From contig NZ_AOCK01000013.1 in assembly GCF_000348945.1 (NCBI RefSeq), positions 1 to 64,000 of the forward strand: a DNA stretch of 64,000 nucleotides, in the 5' to 3' direction. Below, in pieces: positions 36,217-45,640 of the stretch. Made by a program: the position numbers and the translations under genes. The notes under the pieces were generated by a model. That model ran no database searches. It was not told the DNA's origin and saw nothing but the letters and a program-made list of their open reading frames with translations. The stretch comes from Paeniglutamicibacter gangotriensis Lz1y (GTDB taxonomy: Bacteria; Actinomycetota; Actinomycetes; Actinomycetales; Micrococcaceae). Numbering within the stretch: position 1 is the stretch's first letter; each line of letters begins with the position of its first letter.

Positions 36217-37854
36217 TCAGTTGTTGGCCATCTCGCGCAGCAGTGCCCCGGGGTTCGAATCCAAGAGCAATCTGGTGTACTGGCTGGCAGGGTTGCCAAA
36301 CACCTGTTCCGTGGTCCCGACCTCGACCAGTTGGCCGCTCCGCATCACTCCCACGTCGTGGGAAATGCGTTCGACAACGTGTAGGTCGTGGGAGATGAAC
36401 AGGTACGACAGTCCCTGGTTGACCTGCAAGTCTTCGAGCAACCTCAGGATCTGGGCCTGGGTCAGGACGTCGAGTGCCGACAAGGCTTCGTCAAGCACCA
36501 GCGTCTTGGCGCCCAGGGCCAAGGCCCTGGCGATGGCTACCCGCTGGCGTTGGCCGCCGGAGAGTTCCTTGGCCCTCAGCTCTGCCATACGGCTGGGGAG
36601 GTTCACAGCGTCAAGAAGTTCCGCAACCCGGGTCCGCCGTTCTGCCTTGCTTCCGATGTTGTAGTTCTCCAACGGTTCGCTGATGATCCGGGAGACCGAG
36701 TAGCGCGGGTCAAGCGCCGAATCGGGGTTTTGGTAAACCAGCTGCAGGCTGCGCCACAGGTCTCGCTTGGCTGCCCCCTGCACGTTTGTGACATCCTGCC
36801 CGTGGATCTTCACCGCGCCGGCAGTGGGTTCCAGCAACCGCATGACCATCCGTGCGGTAGTGGATTTCCCGGAACCCGATTCCCCCACCAAGGAAAATGT
36901 CGTGCCGGGGCGCACCACGAACGAGACCTCGTCGACTGCTGCACGCCGGGTTTTGCCGTGGCCGTAGACCTTCGTCAGGCCCACCACCTCGATGGCTGGA
37001 ACTTCGGGGGCTCCCGCGCGTTCCCCAGTCCGGGCCCGGAAATCTGCCGGGGTGGCCTCGTCGAGCAGCATCCGAGTGTATGGATCTTCCGGCGCCCGCA
37101 GGATCTCCCGCACGGTATTGTCTTCCCTGATCCTTCCGTGCTGCATGACCACGATCCGGTCGGCAATGTCGGTGGCCACGGCCAGATCGTGGGTCACGAA
37201 GATGACAGCGGTGCCGAGTTCGCGGGCGAGTTTGGTGAAGACTTCCAGGACCGTCAGTTGCACCGTGACGTCCAGGGCGGAGGTGGGCTCGTCGGCAATC
37301 AGCAGCTCGGGTTCCAAGGCGAAGGCGATGGCGATGAGGACCCGCTGCTTGAGCCCGCCTGAAAGCTCGTGCGGGTACTGGCCAATGCGCTGTTCCGGGG
37401 TATCGATGCCGACCAGCTCCAGCAATCGGATGACTTCCGTGCGCAACTGGGCCTTGGAGCGCTTGTGTCCTTGGGGATGCAGGCGGAAGACTTCGGCAAT
37501 CTGTGAGCCGATGGTCTTCACCGGGTCCAAGGAGGCACCCGGATCCTGCGGAACCATTCCGATACGTCGTCCGCGCACTTCCTGCATCTGTTTGTTGGTG
37601 TGTGCCAGCAGGTTCTCTCCCGCCAGTTCGACGGCACCGCCGGCAATGTGTGCCGAGTCTGGAAGCAACCCGATGATGGCCTTGGCGAGGGTGGTCTTGC
37701 CGGAACCCGACTCCCCGACCAGGGCAACGATCTGCCCGGCCTTGAGTTCAAGGTCGAGGTGGTCCGCGGCAATGACAGCGTCTTTCCCGGTGCCGTATGT
37801 GATGCTAAGCCCACGGATATCCAGCAATGTGGGTGTTGAGGTGTTGGTGCTCAT
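36217..37854 (-). CDS. Fused dual ATPase of a peptide/nickel-type ABC importer (DppD-DppF)
   Basis: About 545 residues from the ATG at 37854 (GGGGAA upstream). It carries two complete ATPase domains. The first has Walker A GESGSGKTT (47-55) and signature LSGGLKQRVLIAIAFAL; the second has a second GESGSGKST and LSGGQRQRVAIARALAL. DppD and DppF are usually separate, and this fused form is common in actinobacteria. It powers the permeases encoded just upstream. It is shortened from a frame to 38091 whose extra part overlaps the permease gene. Confidence 0.9.
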   Translation of the reverse strand: MSTNTSTPTLLDIRGLSITYGTGKDAVIAADHLDLELKAGQIVALVGESGSGKTTLAKAIIGLLPDSAHIAGGAVELAGENLLAHTNKQMQEVRGRRIGMVPQDPGASLDPVKTIGSQIAEVFRLHPQGHKRSKAQLRTEVIRLLELVGIDTPEQRIGQYPHELSGGLKQRVLIAIAFALEPELLIADEPTSALDVTVQLTVLEVFTKLARELGTAVIFVTHDLAVATDIADRIVVMQHGRIREDNTVREILRAPEDPYTRMLLDEATPADFRARTGERAGAPEVPAIEVVGLTKVYGHGKTRRAAVDEVSFVVRPGTTFSLVGESGSGKSTTARMVMRLLEPTAGAVKIHGQDVTNVQGAAKRDLWRSLQLVYQNPDSALDPRYSVSRIISEPLENYNIGSKAERRTRVAELLDAVNLPSRMAELRAKELSGGQRQRVAIARALALGAKTLVLDEALSALDVLTQAQILRLLEDLQVNQGLSYLFISHDLHVVERISHDVGVMRSGQLVEVGTTEQVFGNPASQYTRLLLDSNPGALLREMANN

Positions 37855-37867
37855 GCTGTTCCCCTGA

Positions 37868-38758
37868 CTACAAACGGAAGATCTTGTGAAGTTGGCGCCC
37901 CAGGCCCGCCAGCAGGATGACCACCGCGACGATGACCACGCCCGGAAGCGTCGTAAGCCACCAGGCCGAAGCGAGGTACTGGCGTCCCTCGGCAATGAGC
38001 AGGCCCCATTCGGGGGTCGGCGGCGGGGAACCGAAGCCCAGGAACCCGAGCCCCGAGATCGCCAGGATGGCCACCCCGAGATCCACGGCAAGAAGTGCCA
38101 GGACCGGACCGCAGGAGTTGGGCAGGATGTGCTTGAAGACCACTGACCAGTAGGTTCCGCCGTTCATGAACGCCGCTTCCACGTAGTCCAGGCTTCGAAC
38201 ACGCAGGACTTCGGAACGGACGACACGGGCAAACGAGGCGATTGAGGCAATACCGACGCCCACGCCCAAGGAAATCGGTCCGGGGGCAAATGCCGTAACG
38301 ATGATCAGTGAGATCAGGAATCCCGGGACTGCCAGCAGCACATCAATCAGACGCATGGTGACCGCATCGGCGGCCCGTCCGGCCGTCGCGGCAATCAGTC
38401 CAAGGCCGGTCCCCACTACAAGCCCGATGGAAACGGCCAGTCCCGCAGTGAGCAGTGTCTGGCTGGTTCCATGGACCACCCGGCTAAAAACGTCCCGTCC
38501 GAGGTGGTCGGTACCGAACCAGTGGCCCGCCCCGGGTGCCTGGAATTTCTCGGCGGGGACGCCACTGATGGGGTCGAATCCGCTGAACAACGACGGGAAC
38601 AGTGCCCACCCCAGGACCATGACAAGTGGAGCGCAGGTGAGCCAGAACATGGGGGAACGCAGGGCGCGCGCTTCCTTCTTCGGCGCGGCGATGACTTCAA
38701 CGTCGAAGGGTGCAACCACGGCGGCCCGAGTCAATGGTTCTTCCAGCTTGATGCTCAT
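37868..38758 (-). CDS. Peptide/nickel-type ABC permease, DppC-like
   Basis: 296 residues: an N-terminal cytoplasmic stretch (1-35), about six membrane helices and the ATPase-contact loop (EVLRVRSLDYVEAAFMNGGT). GHWFGTDHLGRDVFSRVVHG is the DppC/OppC hallmark. It pairs with the DppB-like gene 18 bp upstream, and the ATPase gene follows after 13 bp. It belongs to the riboswitch-led sulfur operon. Confidence 0.9.
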   Translation of the reverse strand: MSIKLEEPLTRAAVVAPFDVEVIAAPKKEARALRSPMFWLTCAPLVMVLGWALFPSLFSGFDPISGVPAEKFQAPGAGHWFGTDHLGRDVFSRVVHGTSQTLLTAGLAVSIGLVVGTGLGLIAATAGRAADAVTMRLIDVLLAVPGFLISLIIVTAFAPGPISLGVGVGIASIASFARVVRSEVLRVRSLDYVEAAFMNGGTYWSVVFKHILPNSCGPVLALLAVDLGVAILAISGLGFLGFGSPPPTPEWGLLIAEGRQYLASAWWLTTLPGVVIVAVVILLAGLGRQLHKIFRL

Positions 38759-38776
38759 GTTTTTCTCCGTTCGTTC

Positions 38777-39736
38777 CTAGGCCACGAGCGCGCGCGGTGC
38801 CCCGTGCGTTCCACTCTTGAGGATCCGTGGATCCAATAACGGGTACAGCAGATCAACGGCCAGGTTCACCACAACGAATGCCGTGGCCGTCAGCAGCACG
38901 AGCCCCTGAACCAGGGCCACGTCCTGCGCGGTGACGGCCTGCAGCACCACCTGGCCGAGGCCGGCGCGGGCAAACACCGTCTCGGTGATGACCGAACCGG
39001 CCAACAGGGTTCCGACGGTGATGCCGCTGATGGTCATGGCCGGCGCCGCAGCGTTTTTCAGGACGTGTCGGAAGAAGATCCAGGACGGCGAGGCGCCCTT
39101 GGCCCGCAACACATCCACGAACGGTTGTGTGTATACGTTGTCCACGCTCTTGAGCAGCACCTGCGCGATCGGGGCCGAGACATGGATTGCCAGGACCAAC
39201 ACCGGAACGGCGATCGAGGCGAAGGATCCGTCCGGGAAGAGCGACATGACACCGAGCTGGATGGACAACACCTGCAGGAGCACCAGTCCAAGCCAGAACA
39301 CCGGGACCGCAGCGAAAAGCGGCGGCAGGTTGATGATCAACCGCTTCAGCCACGCGTGGCGGGCCAACGTGGCAGCAGCGACCAACAGCACCGCGAACAG
39401 CACCGCGGTGACGAAGGCGCTGGAGGCCAGCACCAGCGTCGAGCCGACCACGGCGCCGATGCGTTCGGCGACCGGCTGGCCCGAGGCCAGCGAGTAGCCG
39501 AAGTCCCCGGTGAAGAGGCCGGCCAGTTGGCTGAAGTACTGCACGAGCAACGGCTGGTCGTAGCCGTACTGCGCCTTCATGGCGGCAATGGTGGCCGGGT
39601 CGGCCGCAGCATCGGCTGAAAGGAAGATCGTTACCGGGTCATTGGGCAGCAGCTGCACGGCCAGGAAGACCAGGGTGTAGGCAAGCCAAATGACCAGTAA
39701 TGCTTGTCCGATGCGTCGCGCGATGTATGCGGCCAT
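38777..39736 (-). CDS. Peptide/nickel-type ABC permease, DppB-like
   Basis: 319 residues with six membrane helices. The start AAYIARRIGQALLVIWLAYTL and the large extracytoplasmic loop between helices 1 and 2 (FLSADAAADPATIAAMKAQY) are typical of DppB/OppB. The ATPase-contact segment is FVDVLRAKGASPSWIFFRHV. Its start lies 6 bp beyond the binding-protein stop. Confidence 0.9.
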   Translation of the reverse strand: MAAYIARRIGQALLVIWLAYTLVFLAVQLLPNDPVTIFLSADAAADPATIAAMKAQYGYDQPLLVQYFSQLAGLFTGDFGYSLASGQPVAERIGAVVGSTLVLASSAFVTAVLFAVLLVAAATLARHAWLKRLIINLPPLFAAVPVFWLGLVLLQVLSIQLGVMSLFPDGSFASIAVPVLVLAIHVSAPIAQVLLKSVDNVYTQPFVDVLRAKGASPSWIFFRHVLKNAAAPAMTISGITVGTLLAGSVITETVFARAGLGQVVLQAVTAQDVALVQGLVLLTATAFVVVNLAVDLLYPLLDPRILKSGTHGAPRALVA

Positions 39737-39742
39737 GGTTGG

Positions 39743-41401
39743 CTACTTTCCGGTCTTCCAGGCGCCCTGGAAAATCGGGGCGGTGCCGGAGGTGAATTCA
39801 ATGTGCGCATCCGAATTGCCGCCGTAGACCTGGACTTCGTCCCACAAGACGAGGGACAGGGCCTTTTCGGTGACCAGCTGGCGCTGTTCCTCGGCGACAA
39901 GTTCCTTGTGCTCCGCGTCGCTGGTGGCGGCGCGTTCCTTGGCGAACAGCGCGTTGAGCTCGGTGTCGGCGTTCAGCGTCTGGGTGTTGTTGGCCGGCCC
40001 GAAGACCGGGCCCAGTCCGCCGTAGGCAAACTGGCGGGTTCCGAAGAACTCGATGTTCTTGTCGATCATGGCCGTGGCCAGGAAGGTGTTGTCGGCGGCG
40101 CGGTTGATGAGTTTGACGCCGATTTCGCGCCACTGTTGTTCGATCAATTCGAAGGCGGGCTTGATGACAACGGAGTTGTTCGAGCTGGTGATGGTGAGTT
40201 CCAGCTTCTTGCCGTCCTTCTCGCGGACGCCGTCGGCTCCCACGGCCCAGCCCGCCTCGTCAAGCAGGGCCTTGGACTTTTCGGGGTTGTAGGCCAGGTC
40301 CGCGGACAGGTCGATGAATCCGGGTGCCGCATGGTTCAGGACCGAGTCGGCAATGACGTAGCTGTCTGATAGCACCGTGTCCTTGATGGACTGGCGATCG
40401 ATTCCGGCCTGGAGCGCCTGGCGTACTTTGGCATCTGCGAGCGTGCCGCTGCCGATACGAACTGCTGCCATGTTGGTGGTCAAGTCAACGCCTTGGGCGG
40501 GAAGAACCTGGTCGCCGCTGCCCTTGAGCGCTTGCTCGTCCACGGGCTGGAGTCCGCGGACCAGGTCGACCTGGCCGGTTTGCACCGCACCCGCCCGGTG
40601 GGCCACCTCGGGCAGGTACTTCACCACGAGCTTGTCCAGGTATGCGGCTCCCTGGTTGGCGGCCGTTTCCGGGGCCCACTTGTAGTCGGCACGCTTGGCG
40701 AACGTGACCTCCTCATCGGTCTTCTCGGATTCGAAGACAAACGGGCCGGAGCCAACGATCTTGGCGATCGCCGACTGGCCGGCGTTATCCAGCTTCAGGG
40801 TGGCCGGGGAAACGAGGCCCGCGGTGACGGACGACGTGGCACGAAGGAAGTTGGCGTCCGGATCCTTGAGCGTGACCTTGACCTTGTTCTTTCCCACGAC
40901 TTCGGCGGATTTGTAGGCAGTGAAGTCGACGTTGGGTGCAACCTGTGCGTTCTTGATGCCCAGCCCCAGGGCGTCAAGGTTCCCCTTCACCGCTGCGGCA
41001 TCAAGTGCTGTGCCGTCGGAGAAAGTCACGCCATCACGAATCGTGAAGGTGAATTCGGTCTGGTCCTTGTTGGCGCCGAATTCCGAGGCAATCCAGCCCT
41101 CGAGCTTCCCCGTTTCAGTATTGAAGTAGGTCAGGCGGTCCAGCACGCTGTTCAGTACGTTGGATTTCTCATAGAAGCGCGCTGCCTGGGTCTGCCAGTT
41201 GTTGATCGGGGTGACCTCTGCATATACGAAGGTGCCACCCTGGACTGGTTCGGTGCTGACCGGGCCCGCGGCATTGCCCGCGGCCTGCCCGCCCGAACCG
41301 CAGGCGCTCAGCGCGAGGGTGGCAACGGAAAGGACGGTAAGGAGCTTGACGCCGAGGCTGGCGCGATCGCGCCGCTTCGCCGGTGGGTTGGTGTTTCCCA
41401 T
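39743..41401 (-). CDS. Peptide/nickel-type substrate-binding lipoprotein (SBP_bac_5)
   Basis: About 552 residues from the ATG at 41401; GAGAGGAAA lies 8 nt upstream, so the ATG seven codons further out (41422) was rejected. The signal peptide ends at lipobox LSAC. The SBP_bac_5 fold is recognisable from TQAARFYEKSNVLNSVLDRL, FTFTIRDGVTFSDGTAL and LDEAGWAVGADGVREKDGKK. Members bind peptides, nickel, opines or other small molecules; here the SAM riboswitch and neighbouring monooxygenases suggest an organosulfur ligand, which is inference. It is the first gene of the operon and follows a 108-nt leader after the riboswitch. Confidence 0.88.
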   Translation of the reverse strand: MGNTNPPAKRRDRASLGVKLLTVLSVATLALSACGSGGQAAGNAAGPVSTEPVQGGTFVYAEVTPINNWQTQAARFYEKSNVLNSVLDRLTYFNTETGKLEGWIASEFGANKDQTEFTFTIRDGVTFSDGTALDAAAVKGNLDALGLGIKNAQVAPNVDFTAYKSAEVVGKNKVKVTLKDPDANFLRATSSVTAGLVSPATLKLDNAGQSAIAKIVGSGPFVFESEKTDEEVTFAKRADYKWAPETAANQGAAYLDKLVVKYLPEVAHRAGAVQTGQVDLVRGLQPVDEQALKGSGDQVLPAQGVDLTTNMAAVRIGSGTLADAKVRQALQAGIDRQSIKDTVLSDSYVIADSVLNHAAPGFIDLSADLAYNPEKSKALLDEAGWAVGADGVREKDGKKLELTITSSNNSVVIKPAFELIEQQWREIGVKLINRAADNTFLATAMIDKNIEFFGTRQFAYGGLGPVFGPANNTQTLNADTELNALFAKERAATSDAEHKELVAEEQRQLVTEKALSLVLWDEVQVYGGNSDAHIEFTSGTAPIFQGAWKTGK

Positions 41402-41509
41402 GAGTATTTCCTCTCGGTTCACCCGAGGAACGCCGCGACACGGCCGATCATTCGAACACCCTACGAAAGCATCGGGGTATTCGGCGGACCGCGCAGAGTT
41501 TGGCTATCT

Positions 41510-41598
41510 CCATCGGTCCTGGCGGTAGCACCGGCTTCCCATGACGGGAGTGGTTGCTGCGGCGTCAACGAGCCAGGTCTCTCAGCCGCTCTGGATGG
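41510..41598 (-). promoter_or_regulatory. SAM riboswitch a (S-box)
   Basis: Read on the minus strand it starts CCATCCAGAGCGGCTGAGAG, has the S-box core GACGCCGCAGCAACC, then GGTGCTACCGCCAGG, and ends CGATGG, which pairs with the first CCATC to form P1. This is the SAM-I type aptamer; a covariance search would decide between SAM-I and SAM-IV. The start codon is 108 nt downstream and no terminator is evident between. The rest of the gap 41402-42026 shows only presumed promoter DNA. Confidence 0.88.
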
Positions 41599-42026
41599 TG
41601 TGTGCGCAAGATGGCTGGTTTGCCAACCTCGAACAGCTCAAGTGTGTCGCAGGATCTTCGATACGACCAACCAAAAAGCCCTCCGAATGAAACATTCCGA
41701 CGCACAGGGTGGATTTTGGCCCGGGATTGCTTCACGAAACGTCACAAGACGGATTGTGAAGCACGAATCACCAACGGCTTGCGTCATCGCCGCGTCATAG
41801 TGATAATGCAGGGGCCATGCTTCCTGGTGCAAGGCATGGCGCCGGAACCCCGGCGCGGTGGCCAAGGGTCGTCCGTTGCCAGGATTGGCTGGGGGCCCCG
41901 GGGGTTTTGGATCGAGCACCTCCCCACTCTCGGAATCCGGTCTCCCAACCACAGGAGCACACCTCTGCGCCGGGGAACAATGCGTGGCAGGATCAACTCA
42001 TGAAAAGCACACGATGACGGCGTTCG

Positions 42027-42650
42027 TTGCACCGCAGGCTGCGCGTCCTGGGAATGCTCGGTGCCGGCATTGCCGCCGCCGGCCTGACCGCTGCACTGGG
42101 CCAGTGGCTCTATGCGCCGGCAGTGGGCTGGACCATCGCGGCCCTGATCTACAACGTCACGGTGTGGCTGAGCATCGCACCCATGGACCATGTGCGAACA
42201 GCCGACCACGCCCAGGAAGAGGACCCCGGATTGCAGACCACCGACCTGCTGATCATCTTGGCCGCCGTCGGTTCGTTGGCGGCGGTTGTGCTGGTTATCG
42301 CCGGAAGCAAGGATGTGGCGGGATCGGCCAGGCTGCTACTGGCATTGTTTGCCCTGATGTGCACGGCGATGTCGTGGCTGATGGTTCACACGCTCTATAC
42401 GCTGCGCTACGCCACGATTTATTATGGCGCGGTTCCCGGTGGCATCAGCTTCAACCAGAACGAACCTCCGCAGTATACGGATATCGCCTACATGGCCTTC
42501 AGCGTCGGGATGACCTATCAGGTCTCGGACACCGATATCACCACCCGTGAGATGCGCTCGGCCGTTTTGCGCCACAGCCTGCTGGCGTTCCTCTTTGGCA
42601 CAGGCATCCTGGCCACGACCATCAACCTGGTCGTCAGCCTGGCCGCTTAA
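42027..42650 (+). CDS. DUF1345 family membrane protein
   Basis: 207 residues with about five membrane helices; conserved DUF1345 stretches are VHTLYTLRYATIYYG and YMAFSVGMTYQVSDTDI. Function unknown. The start is uncertain: the earliest in-frame start is TTG at 42027, just after an in-frame TGA at 42015, and an ATG nine codons later (42054) is possible. Neither has a good ribosome site. It lies between two minus-strand sulfur operons but points the other way, so it is probably unrelated to them. Confidence 0.75.
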   Translation: MHRRLRVLGMLGAGIAAAGLTAALGQWLYAPAVGWTIAALIYNVTVWLSIAPMDHVRTADHAQEEDPGLQTTDLLIILAAVGSLAAVVLVIAGSKDVAGSARLLLALFALMCTAMSWLMVHTLYTLRYATIYYGAVPGGISFNQNEPPQYTDIAYMAFSVGMTYQVSDTDITTREMRSAVLRHSLLAFLFGTGILATTINLVVSLAA

Positions 42651-42657
42651 ACGCCTC

Positions 42658-42692
42658 GGGTGGTGGCGCTCCCCCAAGCAGCGCCACCACCC
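42658..42692. terminator. Bidirectional terminator between convergent genes
   Basis: A perfect 13-bp stem (GGGTGGTGGCGCT and its complement) with a 9-nt loop between the DUF1345 stop and the flavin-monooxygenase stop. Confidence 0.8.
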
Positions 42693-42719
42693 AAAACTAC
42701 TGGCCGTAATTACGCCAAG

Positions 42720-44123
42720 CTACTTCACCCCGGCGTTGACGAACCGGTAGTTCGCCGCACGGTGCGAGTCTTGGACGCGGTCACCCTTGCCGAAGAGCTT
42801 GTTGCGCAGCGTTCCCTCGACGTAATCGGCCGGGTAAGCACCGCGGGCTTGCAGCTCGGGAACGATGAACTCGACGATGTCCTCGAAGGTGCCCGGGGTG
42901 ATGGCGTAGGCCAGGTTGAACCCGTCCACATCCGTTTCCTGGACCCAATCGATGAGTTTGTCGGCGACCTCGGTCGGCGAGCCCACGGTGATCGGGCCGA
43001 AGCCGCCAACACCTACCCATTCGGCCAGCTGGCGAATGGTCCAGGGGTTGCCGTCGTCTCCGCTGGCCTGCTGGAACATCTCAACGGACGACTGGATGGC
43101 GTTGGACTTCACGTTGGCACCGATGACGTCGTCCGGCCCATAGGTGGACAGGTCGACGCCCATCCAACCCGAGATCAGTGCCAGCGCCCCGTCGATGTCG
43201 GCATAGGACTTGTAGTCCTCGAACTTGGCCTGCGCGGCGGCGGAGTCCACATCGGTGATGATCGTCTGCATGGCGTAGATGCGCACGTCGTGGCGTCCAC
43301 GGCCGGCGGCCTCGGCGGCGTCGCGGATCTTGGTGACAGTCGCCTTGAGCATGTCCTTGGTGGGGCAGGTGACGAAGACCGCCTCGGCATTGGCCGCGGC
43401 GAACTTCATGCCGCGCGAGGAGGTTCCAGCCTGGAAGATCACCGGGGTGCGCTGCGGGCTGGGCTCGGTGATGGCGATGCCCGGGACCTTGAAGTACTTG
43501 CCCTCGTGGTTGATGTCATGGACCTTGGACGAGTCGGTGAAGATGCCGCGCTCGACGTCCTTCACCACCGCGTCTTCTTCCCAGGAACCCTCGAGCAGCT
43601 TGTAGACGACCTCGAGGTACTCGTCGGCATGGTTGTAGCGCTCGTCGTGCTCGAGCTGGTCTTCCTGGCCCATGTTCCGGGCAGCGGAGGGCAGGTAGCC
43701 GGTCACGACGTTCCAGCCGATGCGGCCCTTGGTCAGGTGGTCAAGGGTCGCCAAGCGGCGGGAGAAAGGGTACGGGTGTTCGTAGGAGGTGCTGGCGGTG
43801 ACGCCGAAGCCGAGGTTCTCGGTCACAGCGGCCATCGCGGAGACAAGCATGAGCGGGTCGTTGACCGGGACCTGGGCGCCGGTGCGCAGCGGAACCTCGT
43901 TGGATCCGCCGAAGACGTCGTAGGTGCCCAACACATCGGCGATGAAGATGCCGTCGAACTTGCCCTTTTCCAGGGTCTTGGCCAGATCGGTCCAGTAGGA
44001 CAGGTCCTTGTAGCGCGCGGACTGGTCCTTGGGGTGCTTCCATAGCCCTGGGGACTGGTGTCCGACGCAGTTCATGTCGAAGGCATTGAAGCGGATTTGG
44101 CGGGGGGCGGGATTCGTACTCAT
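42720..44123 (-). CDS. LLM-class flavin monooxygenase (NtaA/SnaA/DszA family), copy 2
   Basis: About 467 residues from the ATG at 44123 (AAGGACA upstream). Same family as the copy at 33516: RYKDLSYWTDLAKTLEKGKF, LDHLTKGRIGWNVVTGYLPS, and PQRTPVIFQAGTSSRGMKFA. It is closer to the DszA/SnaA subgroup, with the N-terminal FNAFDMNCVGHQSPGLW. It would cleave a C-S bond with FMNH2 and O2; substrate unknown. It follows a DszC-like gene after 79 bp, under SAM riboswitch b, and needs a flavin reductase that is not encoded here. Confidence 0.85.
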   Translation of the reverse strand: MSTNPAPRQIRFNAFDMNCVGHQSPGLWKHPKDQSARYKDLSYWTDLAKTLEKGKFDGIFIADVLGTYDVFGGSNEVPLRTGAQVPVNDPLMLVSAMAAVTENLGFGVTASTSYEHPYPFSRRLATLDHLTKGRIGWNVVTGYLPSAARNMGQEDQLEHDERYNHADEYLEVVYKLLEGSWEEDAVVKDVERGIFTDSSKVHDINHEGKYFKVPGIAITEPSPQRTPVIFQAGTSSRGMKFAAANAEAVFVTCPTKDMLKATVTKIRDAAEAAGRGRHDVRIYAMQTIITDVDSAAAQAKFEDYKSYADIDGALALISGWMGVDLSTYGPDDVIGANVKSNAIQSSVEMFQQASGDDGNPWTIRQLAEWVGVGGFGPITVGSPTEVADKLIDWVQETDVDGFNLAYAITPGTFEDIVEFIVPELQARGAYPADYVEGTLRNKLFGKGDRVQDSHRAANYRFVNAGVK

Positions 44124-44202
44124 TTTTGTCCTTCGCGGAGTGTTGGGTATTAACGGATCCGGTGATGCGCGGATCAAGTTTTTGGTTCGGGTGGTCGAAG
44201 TT

Positions 44203-45540
44203 TTACGGGACGCCGGTTGGTGGGGTCGCACCCACATCGCCAATGGCATTGAGTTGTTGCGGTGCCGTCCCGTTGACTTCGTAGTCACCGATGATGCGGG
44301 ACTTGTAGATGGCAGGGTTGTGGGTTGCCACGGTGCGCGCATTGCGCCAATGACGGTCCAGGTTGCAGCCCCTGGCCGTAGCCGATGCGCCAAGTCCGTC
44401 GAAGAGCTTGGTAGCCGCCGAGAGCACCAACGGTTGGACAACGGCCTGGGCTCTGTCGGCGGCGAGCTCACACACCGCGAACCGTTCGGCCGGGCTCAGC
44501 AACGCATCAGCCAACGCAACTTCGATCTCTGCCACGGAGGCCAGCACGATCGAGTCCACGGCAAACGCCGTTCCGGAGATTTCACCCACCAGCTGCAGCA
44601 CTTGGGGCTCCTCGCGCACCGGGACACCCGTACCGGTACTGAAGGACCGGGTCCGGGCCTGGACCGAGGAGCGCACGTCGTTGAGCACCGCACGGGCGAT
44701 TCCGGCCTGGACCCCGAGGAGCACCAGCTGGAAGATCGAGGATTCCGGATCATTGATCTGCTGTTCGTCGGGCAGGATCGTGTCGACAGGAACGTTCTCG
44801 AAGGTGGTCGAGCCCGTACCGGTGAGCTGCTGGCCGAAACCGTCCCAGTCATCGAAGATCTTGACCCCGGAATGCTGCGTGGAGACCACGGCGATCTGCC
44901 GTCCGGCCCGTGCCGGGTGGGCCACAGCCACGGCGACCCAATCGGCGTAGATCGTGCCGGTGCAATAATACTTTTCCCCGTTGAGAATCCAGCGCTCTCC
45001 GGACCGGGTGATGGTGGTGTTCAGGGTCCCCAACTGGTTGCCGCCGCGCTCGGTATAGGCGTTGCCGACGATCTGCCCGGCCACGATGCGTTCGATCCAG
45101 CGATGCCGGACGGCTTCGTCCTGGAGCTGAAGCACCGATTCCACGAAACCTATGTGCGAACGCCACAGGTGAGCCACCTGCGAGTCGGCTTCGCCGAGCT
45201 CGATGAGCAGGCGGAACAGATCCAACAGACTGGCTCCGTAGCCGCCCTCGCTTTCCGGGATGCGCAGGGCACCGAAGCGCACACGATTCAGCCATCCGAC
45301 GGGTTCGAAGGGAAGAATCCTGCCGGCATCGCGTTCGCTGGCGCCCTCCGCGATCTTGGCGAAGACCGGACGGAATATCGCGGCCAGCTCATCATAGTGC
45401 CCGTCCCGGGGCACCCCGGGTGTGAGCTTGAGCAGATGGCGCGCAGGCGTGCTGCTGGTGAAGGCATCAAGGGTGACGCCCCCAAAAATGTTCGGGTCTG
45501 TTTCGACCAGGTGTGCCTCGGCGTACGACTCAACAGCCAT
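44203..45540 (-). CDS. Acyl-CoA-dehydrogenase-fold flavin monooxygenase (DszC/SfnB-like), copy 2
   Basis: About 445 residues from the ATG at 45540. It has the same DszC-group features as the copy at 34935: LRIPESEGGYGASLLDLFRL, WILNGEKYYCTGTIYADWVAV and the hallmark HWRNARTVATHNPAIYKSR. The N-terminal 35 residues are extra compared with copy 1. The start lies only 9 nt after riboswitch b, and the ribosome site GGAGAG shares bases with the P1 stem, so translation should be blocked when SAM is bound. It forms an operon with the DszA-like gene at 42720. Confidence 0.83.
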   Translation of the reverse strand: MAVESYAEAHLVETDPNIFGGVTLDAFTSSTPARHLLKLTPGVPRDGHYDELAAIFRPVFAKIAEGASERDAGRILPFEPVGWLNRVRFGALRIPESEGGYGASLLDLFRLLIELGEADSQVAHLWRSHIGFVESVLQLQDEAVRHRWIERIVAGQIVGNAYTERGGNQLGTLNTTITRSGERWILNGEKYYCTGTIYADWVAVAVAHPARAGRQIAVVSTQHSGVKIFDDWDGFGQQLTGTGSTTFENVPVDTILPDEQQINDPESSIFQLVLLGVQAGIARAVLNDVRSSVQARTRSFSTGTGVPVREEPQVLQLVGEISGTAFAVDSIVLASVAEIEVALADALLSPAERFAVCELAADRAQAVVQPLVLSAATKLFDGLGASATARGCNLDRHWRNARTVATHNPAIYKSRIIGDYEVNGTAPQQLNAIGDVGATPPTGVP

Positions 45541-45549
45541 AAATTCTCT

Positions 45550-45640
45550 CCATCGGTTCTGGCGTGAGCACCTACCGCCCAATGAAGGGGAGGGGTTGCT
45601 GCGGCGTCATCGAGCCAGATCTCTCGGCCGCTCTGGATGG
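45550..45640 (-). promoter_or_regulatory. SAM riboswitch b (S-box)
   Basis: On the minus strand: CCATCCAGAGCGGCCGAGAG, GATGACGCCGCAGCAACC, a longer P3 arm, GGTGCTCACGCCAG, and closing CGATGG pairing with CCATC. The final GG of P1 is also the start of the ribosome site GGAGAG, and the ATG follows at once, which implies translational control without a separate expression platform. Confidence 0.9.

Noticed and set aside
42000-42017. ATG at 42000 with AAA AGC ACA CGA then TGA, considered as start of the DUF1345 gene
   Set aside because: It is in frame but stops after five codons, so it cannot be the start; a leader peptide is possible but unsupported.
42660-45567. Long plus-strand frames (461 and 512 residues) opposite the second monooxygenase pair
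   Set aside because: Shadows of the two minus-strand flavoprotein genes, which have clear motifs and ribosome sites.
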